Shown in pieces: positions 48,390 to 61,956 of a stretch of 64,000 bases of DNA. A model generated the notes under the pieces. That model was not told where the DNA came from. It saw only the letters and a list, made by a program, of their open reading frames with translations, and made no database searches. Location: positions 14,784,892 through 14,848,891 of the forward strand of contig CM026424.1 in NCBI GenBank assembly GCA_014871385.1. The letters are read 5' to 3'. Position 1 is the stretch's first letter. Each line of letters starts with the position of its first letter. This DNA is from Ceratodon purpureus (taxonomy: Eukaryota; Streptophyta; Bryopsida; Pseudoditrichales; Ditrichaceae). The position numbers were made by a program, and so were the translations under genes.

Positions 48390-51300
48390 ATGCTGGCCAG
48401 GCACAGCAACGTTGTAGTGTCGCGGGGGATAAGTTGTTGCATTCGAAGGGCGCATTATCCAAAGAGATCGTCCTTTGCGCTGTTGGGTGGCAGGCCAGGT
48501 TGTGGTGGCGGTGGGGGGTCGGGGAGTTGTGCTTCTTCACCTACGCTTTTCAATCCGGGGATTGGCGCAGCTGCAGTGAGCAGCAGCGAGAGGGTCTGTT
48601 TCCGGGCAAGCTCGGTGAGGATGGCAGGAGGAGGGGCGGATGGCGGTGAAGGCTCCGCATCGCACAAGTACACGAATCGTCTCGCTCAGGAGCACAGCCC
48701 TTATCTTCTCCAACATGCCCACAACCCTGTAAGAATGTCATCGCCACTTGGCGACTGAATTTGCTGAATATTTGGACCTTGTTGCTCTTTGTTAGTGTAA
48801 TTAAATGTACATCAGGTTAACTGTTCCAAGGATTTTAGTACCATATCCTAATAAGCTTCGTATCGCTTTACTCTTTAAAAATTAGGGATAAATATCATGG
48901 TTGTCTGCTGTGGAACCTGGAAGCAGAGGTGCTAAATGAGTCTTATTATGCGTAAACTTTGCATGAATCATGTCTTGAGGATCATAACTGAAGCATTTGG
49001 GGTGCAGGTGGATTGGTATCCATGGGGCGAAGAGGCTTTTGAGAGAGCACGAGCTGAGGACAAGCCCATCTTTCTCTCAGGTAGCACTTTTGCTCATGTA
49101 GGACCAACGAGTGCCACGTCTTCATGAATGCATTTTTATTTCCCCAGCGGAGTTGCCAGGACATTGAAATTTGCATGGCAGTTTGCATCCGAGTATTCCG
49201 TTTCTCACCAGTATTTGTTGCCAGGAGTACTAATGAGCAGAATACGTTACAGAATACCGTCACTATGTGTGCTTTCTGGTTTGTGAAAGAGAATATAATT
49301 GGTTTGTTAGTTGTCTCACCTTAATATTTGTTTTACACTAATTCGTAGTCATGGTAACACCAAATGTAATTATTTCAGGATTATTGGTAGGTTCTCTATA
49401 GTTTCCTCACATTCTCGTGGATGGCTTTTGATTCTGACTCATGTCTTTAGTCTAGTCGGTTGTTAAAATGCATATAAACCAGTGTGAAGTGAATATTGAG
49501 TTCCTTCGCATTATAGAGTAATTGTTCAGATCGGTGTCCAGTAATGTATGCAGCAGATGTTATCTGTGGTAGTCTGACCTAAACCTTGACATGTTTGATA
49601 ATCGCTTGCCGTTACAACTAATTTTTTTGTAGACTGACTTCAGAATTGTATTACCATTTTGGTAATCTGTTGCTGACACTTTTGTCTGTCTTGGGGCTCA
49701 TCTGATGTATTGATATTCAAGTCGGCTACAGCACCTGCCATTGGTAAGCTTCTATTCTGACTCTCATTTCCGGTAGAGTGTTCTCTTTACCCTTTCGAAC
49801 GTCATAACGACAACACAATGGCATTATCTAATCAAATGTAGAAAGATACTATCAAATCATCTACTAATTTGCTGTACACGCTTTAACTTGAAAAGAATCG
49901 AATTTTCGTGTATGCATGCCTGCATGAGTTCCAGGAAACCATGCATCTTAAACGACACTTCTAAGGCGTTTAAGATGCATGGTTCCTGGAAAGCCTTGGT
50001 TTGCATGACGTCTTAAGTTATATCGCAAAGATAACGGTGAAAGTGTCCCTAAGACTAACCCTTCATCACTTCAATTCTTTCTTTGGGGCTCCAGGTGTCA
50101 TGTCATGGAGGTGGAATCTTTTGAGAATGAAGAGATCGCTAAGCTCCAGAATGACTGGTTTGTCAACATCAAGGTTAGTTCACACCATTTTCTAGTTTCA
50201 TTCGCGGCTTAAAATTATCATAGCGAGCATCATCAGCTGGGTTATGGAGGATGGCACCATTGTACTGAGGTAAATTGTTGTTGAGTGGATTTGCCAAAAT
50301 CTTAGCGAGCTCCTGGTGTTATTTTGCAGGTTGATAGAGAAGAACGGCCTGATGTGGATAAGGTTGGTTTTGTACTTTCCTTGTTGGCAAGTCATTTTGG
50401 GTAGGTTTACCTGAAAGTATTGATCAGTGGATAGATTATGCATTGCAAGTATTTTCATTTATGTTGGAGATGTGGTGACGCAGTTCCGTAAAGTGCACTC
50501 TGCTAACTTACAACTGCAGCTACATTTTCTTTTCTGAGTCGTAAAGCCAATGCACGCAGGTTTATATGACTTACGTGCAAGCTTCACAAGGAGGTGGAGG
50601 GTGGCCCATGAGTGTGTTCTTAACTCCTGAGTTAAAGCCCATCGTTGGTGGCACTTATTTTCCTCCGGATGATAAGTATGGTCGACCTGGCTTCAAGACT
50701 GTGCTGAAGTGAGCAATTCCTCTGGCATTTGAACTGTTTTGGGAATATGAGCTTATGTGAATTACGAGGGAGTTTAACATTGAATATCTTGCTGTGCACC
50801 CTGATTTTTGAGATGAGGAGATTATAAATGACAGATCCTTAGCTTCAGTGCACTTTCAGGCAACTTCACTATACTGGTAATTGTTGTCCTTCTGAGCTAC
50901 AGAATGGATTCATTAGGAATTGAATGTGCTCTCTGATCTTTCCAGACGTGTAAAAGAGGTATGGGAGTCGAAGAAGGAGTTATTGCGAGAAACAGGAAAG
51001 CAGGTTGTCCAACAACTTGCTGAAGCTACTGCTGCAATTGCCCCTACTCAAGATCTTAATGAGAGCAGTACCCCTGCTCAAGCTGTCTCGCTTTGTGCTA
51101 TTCAGGTCCTTTCCCGCTTCTCTACATAAATTGATCCATTTCTACATTTAGCCTCTGGGAAAGTTCTACATTGACTTTTGGAAAGTTAGACTTTGCAAAA
51201 CTAAGAGATTTGATGCCTACGTTATATGATTGATTCATTTAAAGATCATCGAAACAAGAAAGCATCAAATCTTTGTGATATAAACGATAGTGCTTCATAT

Positions 51301-54300
51301 TGGCTTAGATTTCCTCTCCCTTGACATCGTTGATTTGTGCTGGATAACCTTCATTTCGGTCAACCTACTCAGGGAGGACTTCTTTTGTCTAGGTGAACGT
51401 ATAAGATCAATGTCCAGCATAGTATTGGGGGTTATTTGTCCATGTAATTTAGGCCTAGAACGTGTGCCGCCGATTTATGCTTACACCATCTTTAGCCGAT
51501 GGGACTATCTTGGCTGGAAACTAGCCAGGTTGCTTTTGCTGTTGAAAGATAATCTTCTGTGATTGGCGATGGAAGTCAATTTTATTGTTTAACTCACTTG
51601 TGAAGAGGGTCTCCGTGGTGTGGTCACAGCTTTCCAAAGGATTTGATGCTAAATTAGGAGGCTTTGGAGGAGCTCCCAAGTTTCCTCGACCTGTAGAGGT
51701 AGCTCTTATGATGAGAAACTACAAGCGTTTGGAACAGCAGGGGAAAGATTCTGCTGCCACCCGAGCACTGGAAATGGCTCTGTTCAGCCTCCAATGTATG
51801 GCGAATGGTGGCATGCACGATCACGTTGGAGGCGGATTTCATCGTTACAGTGTTGATGAATACTGGCATGGTATGTTAATCCATGTTTTAATCGTGCCTT
51901 AAAGTGAACCTTGTCCTTTATTGGTCACGTTGTCAATGACAAGTATTTCAGAAGGTGATGAGGGATATATGCCTGGAAAGTGAACATTGGGTTTTCATAT
52001 TTGGCTTTGGCAGAAGAGACATGCTCCTTCTGACGTGATGTCTTTTTTATTATTTCGGTCCTTATGGCATTTGGTTCTGTAATTTTTTTGCAGTGCCCCA
52101 CTTTGAGAAGATGCTATACGACCAAGCTCAGCTCGTGAATGTTTATCTCGATGCTTTTGCTGCTGTAAAGGATCATACGTATTCGTACGTAGCTCGGGAT
52201 GTGCTCGACTACCTTATTCGTGACATGACTCATCCTGAAGGAGGAATTTACTCTGCTGAAGATGCAGATAGTGCTGAGACTGCAAGTTCAACTAAGAAAA
52301 AAGAGGGCCTGTTTTACATCTGGACTTTGCAAGAGGTCAGGTTCATCATGACCTTCATCTTAAGTTTCGCAACCGTCTGCAAAAATTGGGTCCATGCACT
52401 TTCTGTCCAGACTCCACTATTACTCTGTTGTCTGTTGGACCATCTTACTGCTCTCTAGACGATGTCAGATGGTCTAGATATTGTCGTATTCATAGACCTC
52501 TAACGCATGAAAATACTACTTTTCGGCCTTCGAATTGTACAATTAAAGTAAACTACTTGCCTTAGGTGTTTTTTTCAATCTTCGAAAAGAATTGGAGTTC
52601 CTGCCGTTGCTGTGCATTTGATCAAGTTCTTCAGTGGCTCCCTTTTCGTTAGGATCTCTAAGTCTTGGACAATTTAAGGTATATTCTGTCTACAATCTTA
52701 ACACCAGATGTTTAAAGCGCACTTAATGATGTGTTCTTAAATCACAGATTGAAGAGGTACTTGGCAAGGAGAAGGCTCAAATGTTCATTGCATACTACTA
52801 CGTGAAAGCTGAGGGAAACTGCGACCTTTCAAGAATGAGCGATCCTCATGGAGAATTTGGGGGCAAGAATGTGCTCATCAAACGGCCAACTGTTGATGTA
52901 GCAGCCAAGTTTGGGAAGAAACCTGAAGAGATTTCTCAGTACCTGGGGCAATGCAGGGCTCAGCTCCATGCTTACAGAGCCTTGCGGCCTCGTCCACATC
53001 TTGATGACAAGGTCATTTTCTCCATCTTAATGTCTTCTTTTTTGGGTGGTTGTAATTGGTCTGATAGAGTTTCACACATTTTAAACAATTAGGTGCTTTT
53101 TAGGATATGGTTACGAGTGCTTTAGGTTGTCGCCAAGTAATTGAGCTGTTTGACATGCGATGTGCTTGTGCTAGTCAATCTGTTAGTGTACGCTTCCGTT
53201 GTTAGTAAGCAGGTTAATGGGACTTTTGGAACCGTCTGATAGGACTTTTAATCTTGGATTTCTCTTCAATAAAAAACTGGGAAGGAAAAAATGGCCTGCC
53301 ACGAAAGTTGTTTATACTAGATTTTATTTGCTTCTTTATGATAATACAAGCCATGGCGTTCCGGAGTCTTTGAGATTTACATAGCTTAACTTATTAGTAA
53401 CTAATTTCAGCACGTGTTCCGTTTGAGCAGGTAATTGTCGCCTGGAATGGTCTCGCAATCTCAGCCTTTGCAAGAGCTTCACGTATTCTCCTTACTGAAC
53501 CTCCTGGTGTTCGATACGAATTCCCTGTCACTGGATGCCATGTACGAGTTTCTTCCTCTTACTTTTCTTGTGAAATTCCCACATTGCAAGTATCTCACAT
53601 CATTTTGTGATGGGGTGCTCTTCGTTGTTATATCAGTAGGATGTAGAGTGTTTTCCTTGAAATATTGGCTCGTTTCTGGCACTTACATAGAGAGCCTCCT
53701 TTCTTGTATAGAGCTTATTGCTGGGATCGAGTTCCTGACGGGTTGCATTGGTTGCGCAGCCAAAGGAGTACCTGGCAGCAGCTGAGCGTGCTGCACTCTT
53801 TGTAAAGTCAAAGCTGTACAATGAGAAGACGAAAAGATTAACTCGCAGCTATCGAAACGGACCTTCTAAAGCCCCTGGATTTCTGGATGACTATGCTTTT
53901 CTTATTGCTGGCCTGTTAGATTTATTTGAATCCGGGGGTGATTACAAGTGGCTCCAGTGGGCCCTTGAGCTTCAATCCTCTCAGGTGGGCATCTAGTGAA
54001 TTGCATTTCTTTTATAATTACGGGGTGTCAATATTAAGATCAGTAATGCATGATACGAAGCGATAAACGTGGGCCAGTAATACTGAATTATTTTGATTAC
54101 CATTTTCTAGGATGATCAATTTTTGGACAAGGATGGTGGAGCATATTACAGCACGGCAGAGGGTGACGCATCTATTCTCTTTCGTATGAAGGAGGACTAT
54201 GATGGTGCAGAGCCATCTGGAAATTCCATTTCAGCCCTCAACCTTCTCCGCCTGTCATTGTTCGTGACAGGGGATCACTCCAACAGCTTCCAAAACTCAG

Positions 54301-55247
54301 CAGAGCACCTTCTGGTATTATTATCTACTATTGAAGAATTCTCTTTCTCGTGGTTGAGATGAAGGTCTTTGTATGTATGCATGTGCTCCCTCTAGAGGTA
54401 CTCACACATTTGAAGTACTAGCACGCTTATTCTTGAATGGTTAAGTTTTCATTGTAAGTCCTTGATTTTTATGAACAGGCTGTTTACGAACAACGGGTAA
54501 AGGAAGTGGCAATGGCGGTGCCGCTTCTCTGTTGTGCATTTGATTCGTTCAATTTTGCTGCCAAGCGTCAGATTATCATTGCTGGTGCTCGAAACGCACC
54601 AGATACTGAGGCTCTGATGACTGCTTGCCATGCTCCCTTTGATCCAGACAAAACTGTAAGTGCAAAGGATTACAATCACTTCCATTCATCCATTTATACG
54701 CCCTTATGTCTTTTTGTTTATCCCCTTTGCTGCTATCTTGTTGTGATGCTGGTGAAGATTGCTGTTGGCCTCTTGGAAGGGAGAGGTACCCATTATGAAG
54801 GTCTATCCCTATGGTTTCAGATCTAGTTTGATAACTAATATACATGGTGCGCAAATATTACATTCCAAGTAGCATTGGACTGCTCTTGGTTTGCACCTTG
54901 TGGTAGGACAAAATCATGATTCCAAACAGTTTAACATGGGCTACCAGAGTCTTGATTATGGGTACTGCTACATCAAGTGCTAATTGGGTCACTGAACTGT
55001 GATCTTCTCACAGGTCTTCCTGATCGATGAATCGAATCCTGAAGAAAGGGCTTTCTGGCAATTAGTCAATCCTCCAGCGCTTGCTATGGCACGAAGAAGC
55101 CCAGATGGGAAACCATTGGCATATGTCTGCCAAAACTTTACATGCCAAGCGCCTCTGGCTGACCCTGTTGCACTCGAACAGCTGTTGCGGCAAACATTCA
55201 CAGGCCCCAAGATCTCATCATTCAAATTAGGTTCAGTATCGAAGTAA
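48390..55247 (+). CDS. SPATA20/YyaL-type thioredoxin-fold protein (DUF255)
   Basis: Fifteen exons join in consistent phase to 850 residues: 48390-48728, 49008-49080, 49722-49743, 50095-50173, 50330-50362, 50560-50708, 50946-51105, 51630-51870, 52094-52335, 52748-53011, 53431-53541, 53760-53984, 54111-54314, 54479-54655, 55014-55247. Residues 1-75 are rich in R, S and A and look like an organelle transit peptide. The thioredoxin-like domain starts [19 protein letters not shown], continues WYPWGEEAF, and carries CHWC at 143-146, [22 protein letters not shown] and GGTYFPP, all family hallmarks. The C-terminal half is an alpha/alpha-barrel: [65 protein letters not shown] and [15 protein letters not shown]. 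The biochemical role is not established; homologues are proposed redox or sugar-modifying enzymes. Confidence 0.93.
49929..49991. repeat. Near-perfect hairpin in intron 3 of the SPATA20-like gene
   Basis: The left arm, 49929-49954, starts TTCCAGGAAACCATGCATC. The right arm, 49967-49991, is its reverse complement except for one extra A in the left arm. The loop is 12 nt (49955-49966). In RNA it would fold into a 25-bp stem. It could be a miRNA-like hairpin, a short foldback element or a recent inverted duplication. Confidence 0.85.
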
Positions 55248-56699
55248 ATCAGTTTGACTCTCGTTCAATGTGTATTGTGTACAGAAAAAAAGTTTGTAGC
55301 CCAATGTCACGTAGAGGTGACCTACTATAATATTTAAGTAAAACCTGTTAAAAATTCGAACTTTCAATGTGAAATTTTTGTGACCACTTTTCTGCCAATT
55401 GTATCGTGAACAAATATACTAGCATGAGCTGAGAAATGATGTTGGATGCATAATCTTGTATCGTCTGCTGTCAAAACTGGGTGATTGTATGCGGGGGGTA
55501 GTATTGTGGGTGGCATTGGACTTCGTCATTTGCAAATGAATACCGGTAAGACGTTATGGTCGCATGCAGAGGGAGCTGACTTGACTCACATATGCCTATG
55601 CTCTTCCCATGCTCGCACATTCTTTTCAGTCCTTCAATTATCTCACTTGTGGACATGACCCCTCAAGAACATTGAGGAAAGGTACAATTTGCAGCAACAA
55701 AGCTCCCACAGGAGGGTCAGGCCTTTCGGAAACCGAGTACATACTTGAATGGACCGTTGAGCAATGACCTGATTTACAAGGGTTTCCGTTGAGAGTTAAA
55801 ATTTTGCCGTGAAGTCTTAATCGAGATCCAGCCATTTTGTGCTCTGCCTCTACAGAGTATCGCCAGGGGCCAGGAAGACTGTAAGTATTGATCATTACGA
55901 AACACGTCACCTGCTCGAACTCAGATGCGCGGTTACAAATGTTGTTCGCATCATAGAAATCTGTGGTTGCTACTCTTCCTTTCTGCCCTATCTCATTTGA
56001 GAGTACAAACAATGATTGTTTGCTGGACACCCATGCTGTGCTTGCTGCTCATACCACATAATCCCATCCAAATTCACTTCATCAATACGACGTGATTGAA
56101 GCATCTCTTTGCCTGCCAAGACTAGATTATTCAATCACAAAACAGTTTGTGATACAGTATTCACGTGTCTCTAATTGACCCAAATATCTCTGTCTCAAAA
56201 TCACAACAAAACTAGGCGAGCTGACAAAACACTCCCAGGCTATGTATGCCAATAATGTAACAAACAGAATTTCAGATATAAATGCCGAGAGTTGAGAACA
56301 ATCTATCATATTGTGTGATAATATATTCATGTATATGGAACATTTCACCTGCACACGACAGGTGTTTGATGAAGACGAAACTACCAAGACTGAAAGACTA
56401 GGATAGATTGCATAGCCTCTTGCCGAGAAGCAAACCAGACCATATTGTTGTACTTGGAACGTGGTAACCAGATGCTTGACTAAACTCTCCTACAAGGTTC
56501 AAGCCAACCTCTACAGATGGACCCCATAACATGAAAAAGATAGTACTCCAAAAAGTTCACTGCACAAGATGTACCTCTCACATGTCAAGGGTATTGGCTG
56601 CTCTAGTCGAAAATTGGGAGCAATACTATATGCAATATATTCCAAACTGCAGCAACTGCAAATTCTTGAAAGAAACTAATCGGTAAACTACAAGCACTC
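55248..56699. other. Convergent intergenic spacer
   Basis: This lies between the stop of the SPATA20-like gene and the stop of the PLAC8-family gene. No coding frame with protein character; it presumably contains both 3' UTRs. Confidence 0.5.
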
Positions 56700-58990
56700 C
56701 TAAGGTTCCACAGATTGTGTGGGTGGTGGAGTCAAGGTGGTCCGTTGAGTGGGCTCACTCTGGTTTATCTTCCCTACATCCGACTCAAGGTTGGGCTGCA
56801 TCTGTGACGCTGGAACAGGATTCAACAAAACATCTGGTGCAGGTGACTTTCCATCGTACCCAGGTGAGTGTGGCATTGGATGCTCCTTGTGATAGAACTT
56901 ATCGTCTATAACATGGAAGGCCTCTGCAGTGCGAACTTCCTGGCATAAAGAGCACAAGCTGCAGAAAAACCATTGCGTGCAATCGGTCATGTTTGGCTGC
57001 CCACAGCACCATGTGCTAGCTGGTAAGTGGTACCTCTTTCTCATCCGGATCCTCCAGTAGCCTCCATACAGCAATCCGAAGACACAGAGTACGATGCCTG
57101 ATCCTCCCAAGCTCAACCGAATAGTACTGAAACATCAAAGATATTATGTTAGAAAAATGAACCTCGTGTAAATATCCAAAGAACTAGAAGTTAATTTGTG
57201 TGCCCACGCAACCAAATTATAGATGTGGATGGCACAATCCAGTACACTAAGGCATAAGCAACAGGGGATCGCGCAGCACTGATCACTAGCACAGAATTAA
57301 TTGTTCGTTCGACGACCAAAGTAAACATGATAACACAAAAATGCTGTGCAAATCTCTGGGACTAAAATGCTGCATATGATGTGAAGTGAGGATAGGAAAC
57401 ATGGGTTGAAGGCTTGGCGCCAAACTATTTGAACAATTACAGATTCAGCTCCAGTTATTGCATTCACTACATTCAAATAACTGAAGGCTAAAAGATATAG
57501 CTGAGCAAGCCCCCACAAAGGCCCCTGAGGAGCAGGTGTACGAGACTCATACAATAGCTAGCAAATTCAAAAATTCAAAATTCAAAAAAAATCAAAAAAA
57601 AAAATCAAAAAAAGGATAGTCTCGAAAGGGTTCAGTACCTGTTATCAATGTTGATTGCTGCAAGGTCCAAGACGAGAAAGGGGGCAAAGATCAGAAGTAG
57701 GAACGTGAAGATATGGACATAGCGATTGCCGAACCCAAGCCTCTCTAGATTGTATCCCAGGACGCAAGAAAAGCAACAAGTTGAGACTGCCGTAATCTTG
57801 GGCGTTTCAAAACAACTACAAAGTCCTCCTTGCCACTCAGGATCGTCCACGACCTTGCCCTCCCTGGAAGCGAATGTCATTCGTCTCTCAAGAAGTCGAT
57901 ACTTCTTTGGCAAATGAAGCAGCGTAGGCGGTGCCTTCACTTCTCCCCTCTCCGCCATGCTAGTAGCCGCTGACGATAAATCATCCTCATCAGCTTCTGG
58001 AACAAAATCCTTTCCAAGAGGACTTACACTGTTGTAAATTCCTGCTGCACATCCCGCACCCAGAGCAACTACCAAGCAAATTGCCACAGCATAAAACGGA
58101 CGGTCCGCTCTTCTGTACCCCCAATTCAGTCCAGCGAGTGCATATGTAGCAATACAGTTCAGCTGCAGGAGAAGTACAACTACAAGCATGTGCTTCCACT
58201 CATGCGGCTTCCGCATGCCTTTCTTGCAATACACCGACCGCAGCTTCAAGATATCCTCCGGGTTCCAACGTATCAACCACACCAAATGCAAGATTCGAGT
58301 AGGATGCACATACAGCGCCATCAGAACGAAAAGAGCATTAATAACCTGATTCGAAACCTCAAACCACAAGTCCCGGTCGGCCTTCTTCGGAAGAACCTTG
58401 TTGAGCATTCCCACCATAACCATAAACAGGATTGCTCCAGAAACAATCACTCCAATCAACCACAACAGAAGCGCAACGTTCTTAGGATTACGCAGCCATT
58501 CCTTAGCCCAACCCTGGAGAGTTTCTAGAGTAACCTCTCCCAAGTAGGGCAAAGAAAAACTCTTGCTCCGCAGATGATGTTCCTTCGGTGTCGGAGTCAT
58601 CGCCGACATGTCATCTCTCTCGGCTTCTATCCTCGCGAATGTCTTCGATGGTGACATAGCTGCACCCACTGGTTTGACAAGCCTGGGCGGAATCGCCAGT
58701 CCCCCAGGTGGAGTATTTCCAACTCCGACATTGATTCCTCTCGGTACCTTCGCTCCTGGCGACGCATAATCCCCCGAGCCATTCTCGGTGATACTCTCGA
58801 CAAGCTCCCCATTCGTACCACTCTTCACAGGAGTGCCCACCTTCTCCTCTGTATGCAAAGGAATCGAATGGAATGGAGAATCACCACCACTTCCTACTCT
58901 TCCCCCAGGGACAGACCTACCCTCGTTGTTGCCATTCACATCCTGATCCTCAAACGCTTTCCCCTCGCCCTCCATTGCCAGATTACTCAT
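56700..58990 (-). CDS. PLAC8-family cysteine-rich multi-pass membrane protein
   Basis: Two exons (58990-57639 and 57126-56700) join in phase across a 512-bp intron to 592 residues. Residues 1-150 are polar and probably disordered (Gly/Ser/Pro-rich, with SKSFSLPYLGEVTLETLQGW at the end). Hydrophobic segments follow: VALLLWLIGVIVSGAILFMV, INALFVLMALYV, MLVVVLLLQLNCIATYALAG, FYAVAICLVVALGAGCAAG, then one near FTFLLLIFAPFLVLDLAAI and one at VLCVFGLLYGGYW. The PLAC8 cysteines come in two blocks: GGLCSCFETP...TCCFSC from residue 388, and DCTQWFFCSLCSLCQEVRTAE in exon 2. Plant PLAC8 proteins sit at the plasma membrane or ER and act in organ-size control, cadmium resistance or calcium handling; which applies here cannot be told. 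Confidence 0.92.
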
Positions 58991-61956
58991 CGCAACGGTA
59001 CAAACCCAGGTGACTCAACCACCAGCAAAAAAAACTCTCCCACCGCTATTGTACAAAGGACATAACCCCTCCCAAAAGCTGAGAATCCCTGACCCTCATC
59101 TTGACTCCGAAACACTTGAACTGCAGCAACCTCCTCACCAGCTGCATCATGAAACCTCCCCCAATTAAACTCAAACCTCAAACCTCCCTCTCCATCAACC
59201 AGCTCCAAAACTCCACAACATAAAAACTCTTCTCAAAAAACACTCCCCACTTTATAACCCACTTCAAGTAACACCTGCCCAGCTGTTCCAGGTATGCTCA
59301 ACCTGGTACAAAAACTCCGAGCTTTGCCAAGTAACACCACCACAACAACAACATCAACAACACAAAAGCTTCTCACTGCAGGCATCAACAGTACAAAGTA
59401 CTCATCACCAGCAGTAAAATATGTTCCAAAACTTCAAATCACATTCCCACAGTGGTCCTCAAACTTACACCAAAACTAGGGCTTTTGAGTCAGGATGAGA
59501 TTTCGCAACCTGATTGCAAACCGACACAGGTGAATTTGAATGATGCTACAAAGACAGGTAGTATTTGTCCAGATTTACTACAGATCTAACTTGAGTGCTC
59601 TATTTTTTACTGGAAATAAAAGCTAGTACCGCTGTCTCCCTATCATTGAGCTCTCAAGTTTGCACCTTTAGGCGATGTTACCGTATCCAAAAACCGTCAC
59701 TGTACTTGAAAGAGACCACATCTGTCCCATGTGAACATTTTGATTCGAGGATCTAAGTATTTTGTAGATTTGGGGTGACCCACCTGGGAGATTGACTGTT
59801 GGGAGAGGGCGGGTGTTGGCAGGCTAGTTGCAGCGTAATCGGGCATTGCAGACATGTGGAGCTGCGGAGCCAGTAGGGGAGGGCGTCTCCGAAATGGGTC
59901 CCAGAATATAATATCGAAAATTGAACCGGACCTTGGTGCCGTCCGAGCTTAATTGCGCCACCTGTGCGATGCTGCGATGTCGGCAGCTTGTGGCCCCCAG
60001 GTGCGCAATACCGTCACACCAACCTTCATACAACGATGATCCTGTCCGTTTTAGGTTCCGTATCGGTTTTGGGTGCTCAGTTTTTGTGAGGGCCTTGTCT
60101 GGCGAGCGATGTCTGGTGTGACCATGTCTGCACACAGTCATGGCATGCGGATGGCACAATCTAGGAATATCGTAGAATCTGGTTGAAGAAATGTAGGGAC
60201 GTGGTAGATGAGGAGGGCTAGTTGTGAAGATTGGGGGAGGAAGGGAGATCTTTAGAGGAATAGCGGCTCTTGGATTGAGGAAAAGGTGGGAGGGCGTGTC
60301 GCCGTGGGAATGCGGCAGCTCATCGGGAGGGTAACTGGACGTTGGGGCGTCCAGCGTGGAATGCCAGCAGGCTGGCCTGGTGGGCCCGGGTGGGTGACAG
60401 GGAGTGCGGTGGCGCTGTGTGGCCCCAACGTAGAAGGGGGTTTTGGAGGGAGGGGCATGATGTGATATAGAGAAGAATTTTTTTGATTCATCCAAAATGG
60501 CATTTTTTATTTTTTATTTTTTGGGGTTTTTTTCTTTCTACCAATTTGTAGATTTAGGAGTAATATTATCACAATCCATTTTTATTAATTATGTTTGTGG
60601 TGTTATGTCACTTTCATGTAGATCTTAAACCGAAAAAAATATCTAATTTATAATATTTTTTAATTATTTTAACCCCTAAAGTTGAAAGGCCTCAACTCTG
60701 CCAAAAACCCTCAATATTAGACTTTTCAATATAAGGTGTAAGTTTTAAAGTATTGATGTATTTTTAGGGGGAAATAATTGTAAGATCTAGTACCTTACTT
60801 GTACATGTATATGTACTTCGAATCTTAGATTCAGACTCCTTACCATTTGTGAGATCATAACGTTCTAAGTTGGAAATTAAGTTTTTTTAGATTGTTGTAA
60901 AATTGGTTTCAAGTGTTTTGTGAGCCAAAGAAACAATTTCAAAAACAAATTGGATTTGACGCTCTTTAAATTCTTGTTCCTAGATGCATGTTTTTCCCTC
61001 ATATGGCCTATAAAGCCTAAAGAAATGCTTGATTTTTTACATGGAGGTATGCTGAAATTCAAAAACAAAGGCCGGTCTATGATTGTAAAAAAGGCACACG
61101 GAAAAATATTGGATTGAAAATCCGAGCGATGAGATCATGCCTTTGAAATTTTATTTATATGTTCAAAAAACAAAACATGAAAAAAAGTAAAATCTCAATT
61201 TTTGGTGAATTTTTAAAGTTTATGTGACCTAATTGATTATAGACAGATTTTGAGCATATACTTCAGTTTGGGCAGATTTCAGTGTGCCCGAATAGTGTTT
61301 TCAAACTTTGTCCATTGATATCTCTTAAAGTATGAGGAATTTTGAAGTATGAATGGTCTTGTTAGAAAGATATGATAATTATCTATATTGTGCCAAAATT
61401 ACAGCTTCATCCTACAAAAATTGACTTATGGAGAACCTGACCGAACCCTAAATTATACCATTTTTGTTGAGTTGATGCTTTAGGGGTTAAAGGAAGTTAT
61501 GGTTTGTCCTACCTTATTGTGAAGTCACCATATTGAAGCATTCGACCATGCCGGAATCTTATCTTTGTCTGGGATAACATTATTCTTTAAGAATTATCAA
61601 ATAAGAAACATGTTATTAAATTTATAATGCATAAAAACATTATAAATATATGTCATTATACATTTAATATTCTAAATGATGGAAAAATGATGGGCATTTG
61701 ATATCATATATGCCTTTCCTATAAGGTTTTGCAAATCTTAGAAATTTGACAAAAATTTAATGTATTAGAAATAAAAAGATATTGGATTCTTTAAATTCTA
61801 TAATAATTGTTTTATCCATATTATACCAATAATACACTATAAAAGATTGTGCAAAGGACATGTAAAAGTTAAATTAATAAGATGGAGGATATTTAATCAA
61901 ACAAAAAAGGAAACATGAATGAAAAATAAAAAAAATGTTCAACTTGAGGAGTATAA
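58991..61956. other. PLAC8 promoter and AT-rich intergenic DNA
   Basis: A minus-strand TTATAAAG at about 59250-59257 lies some 260 bp upstream of the PLAC8 ATG and could be its TATA element. 59824-60495 has a minus-strand open frame of 223 codons with proline/histidine/threonine-rich sequence and no recognisable domain; I do not call it a gene. From 60500 to 61950 the DNA is strongly AT-rich and featureless. Confidence 0.45.

Noticed and set aside
59824-60495. 223-codon minus-strand frame with an ATG
   Set aside because: Low-complexity Pro/His/Thr composition, no domain, no splice or promoter support; kept only as a note in the gap entry.
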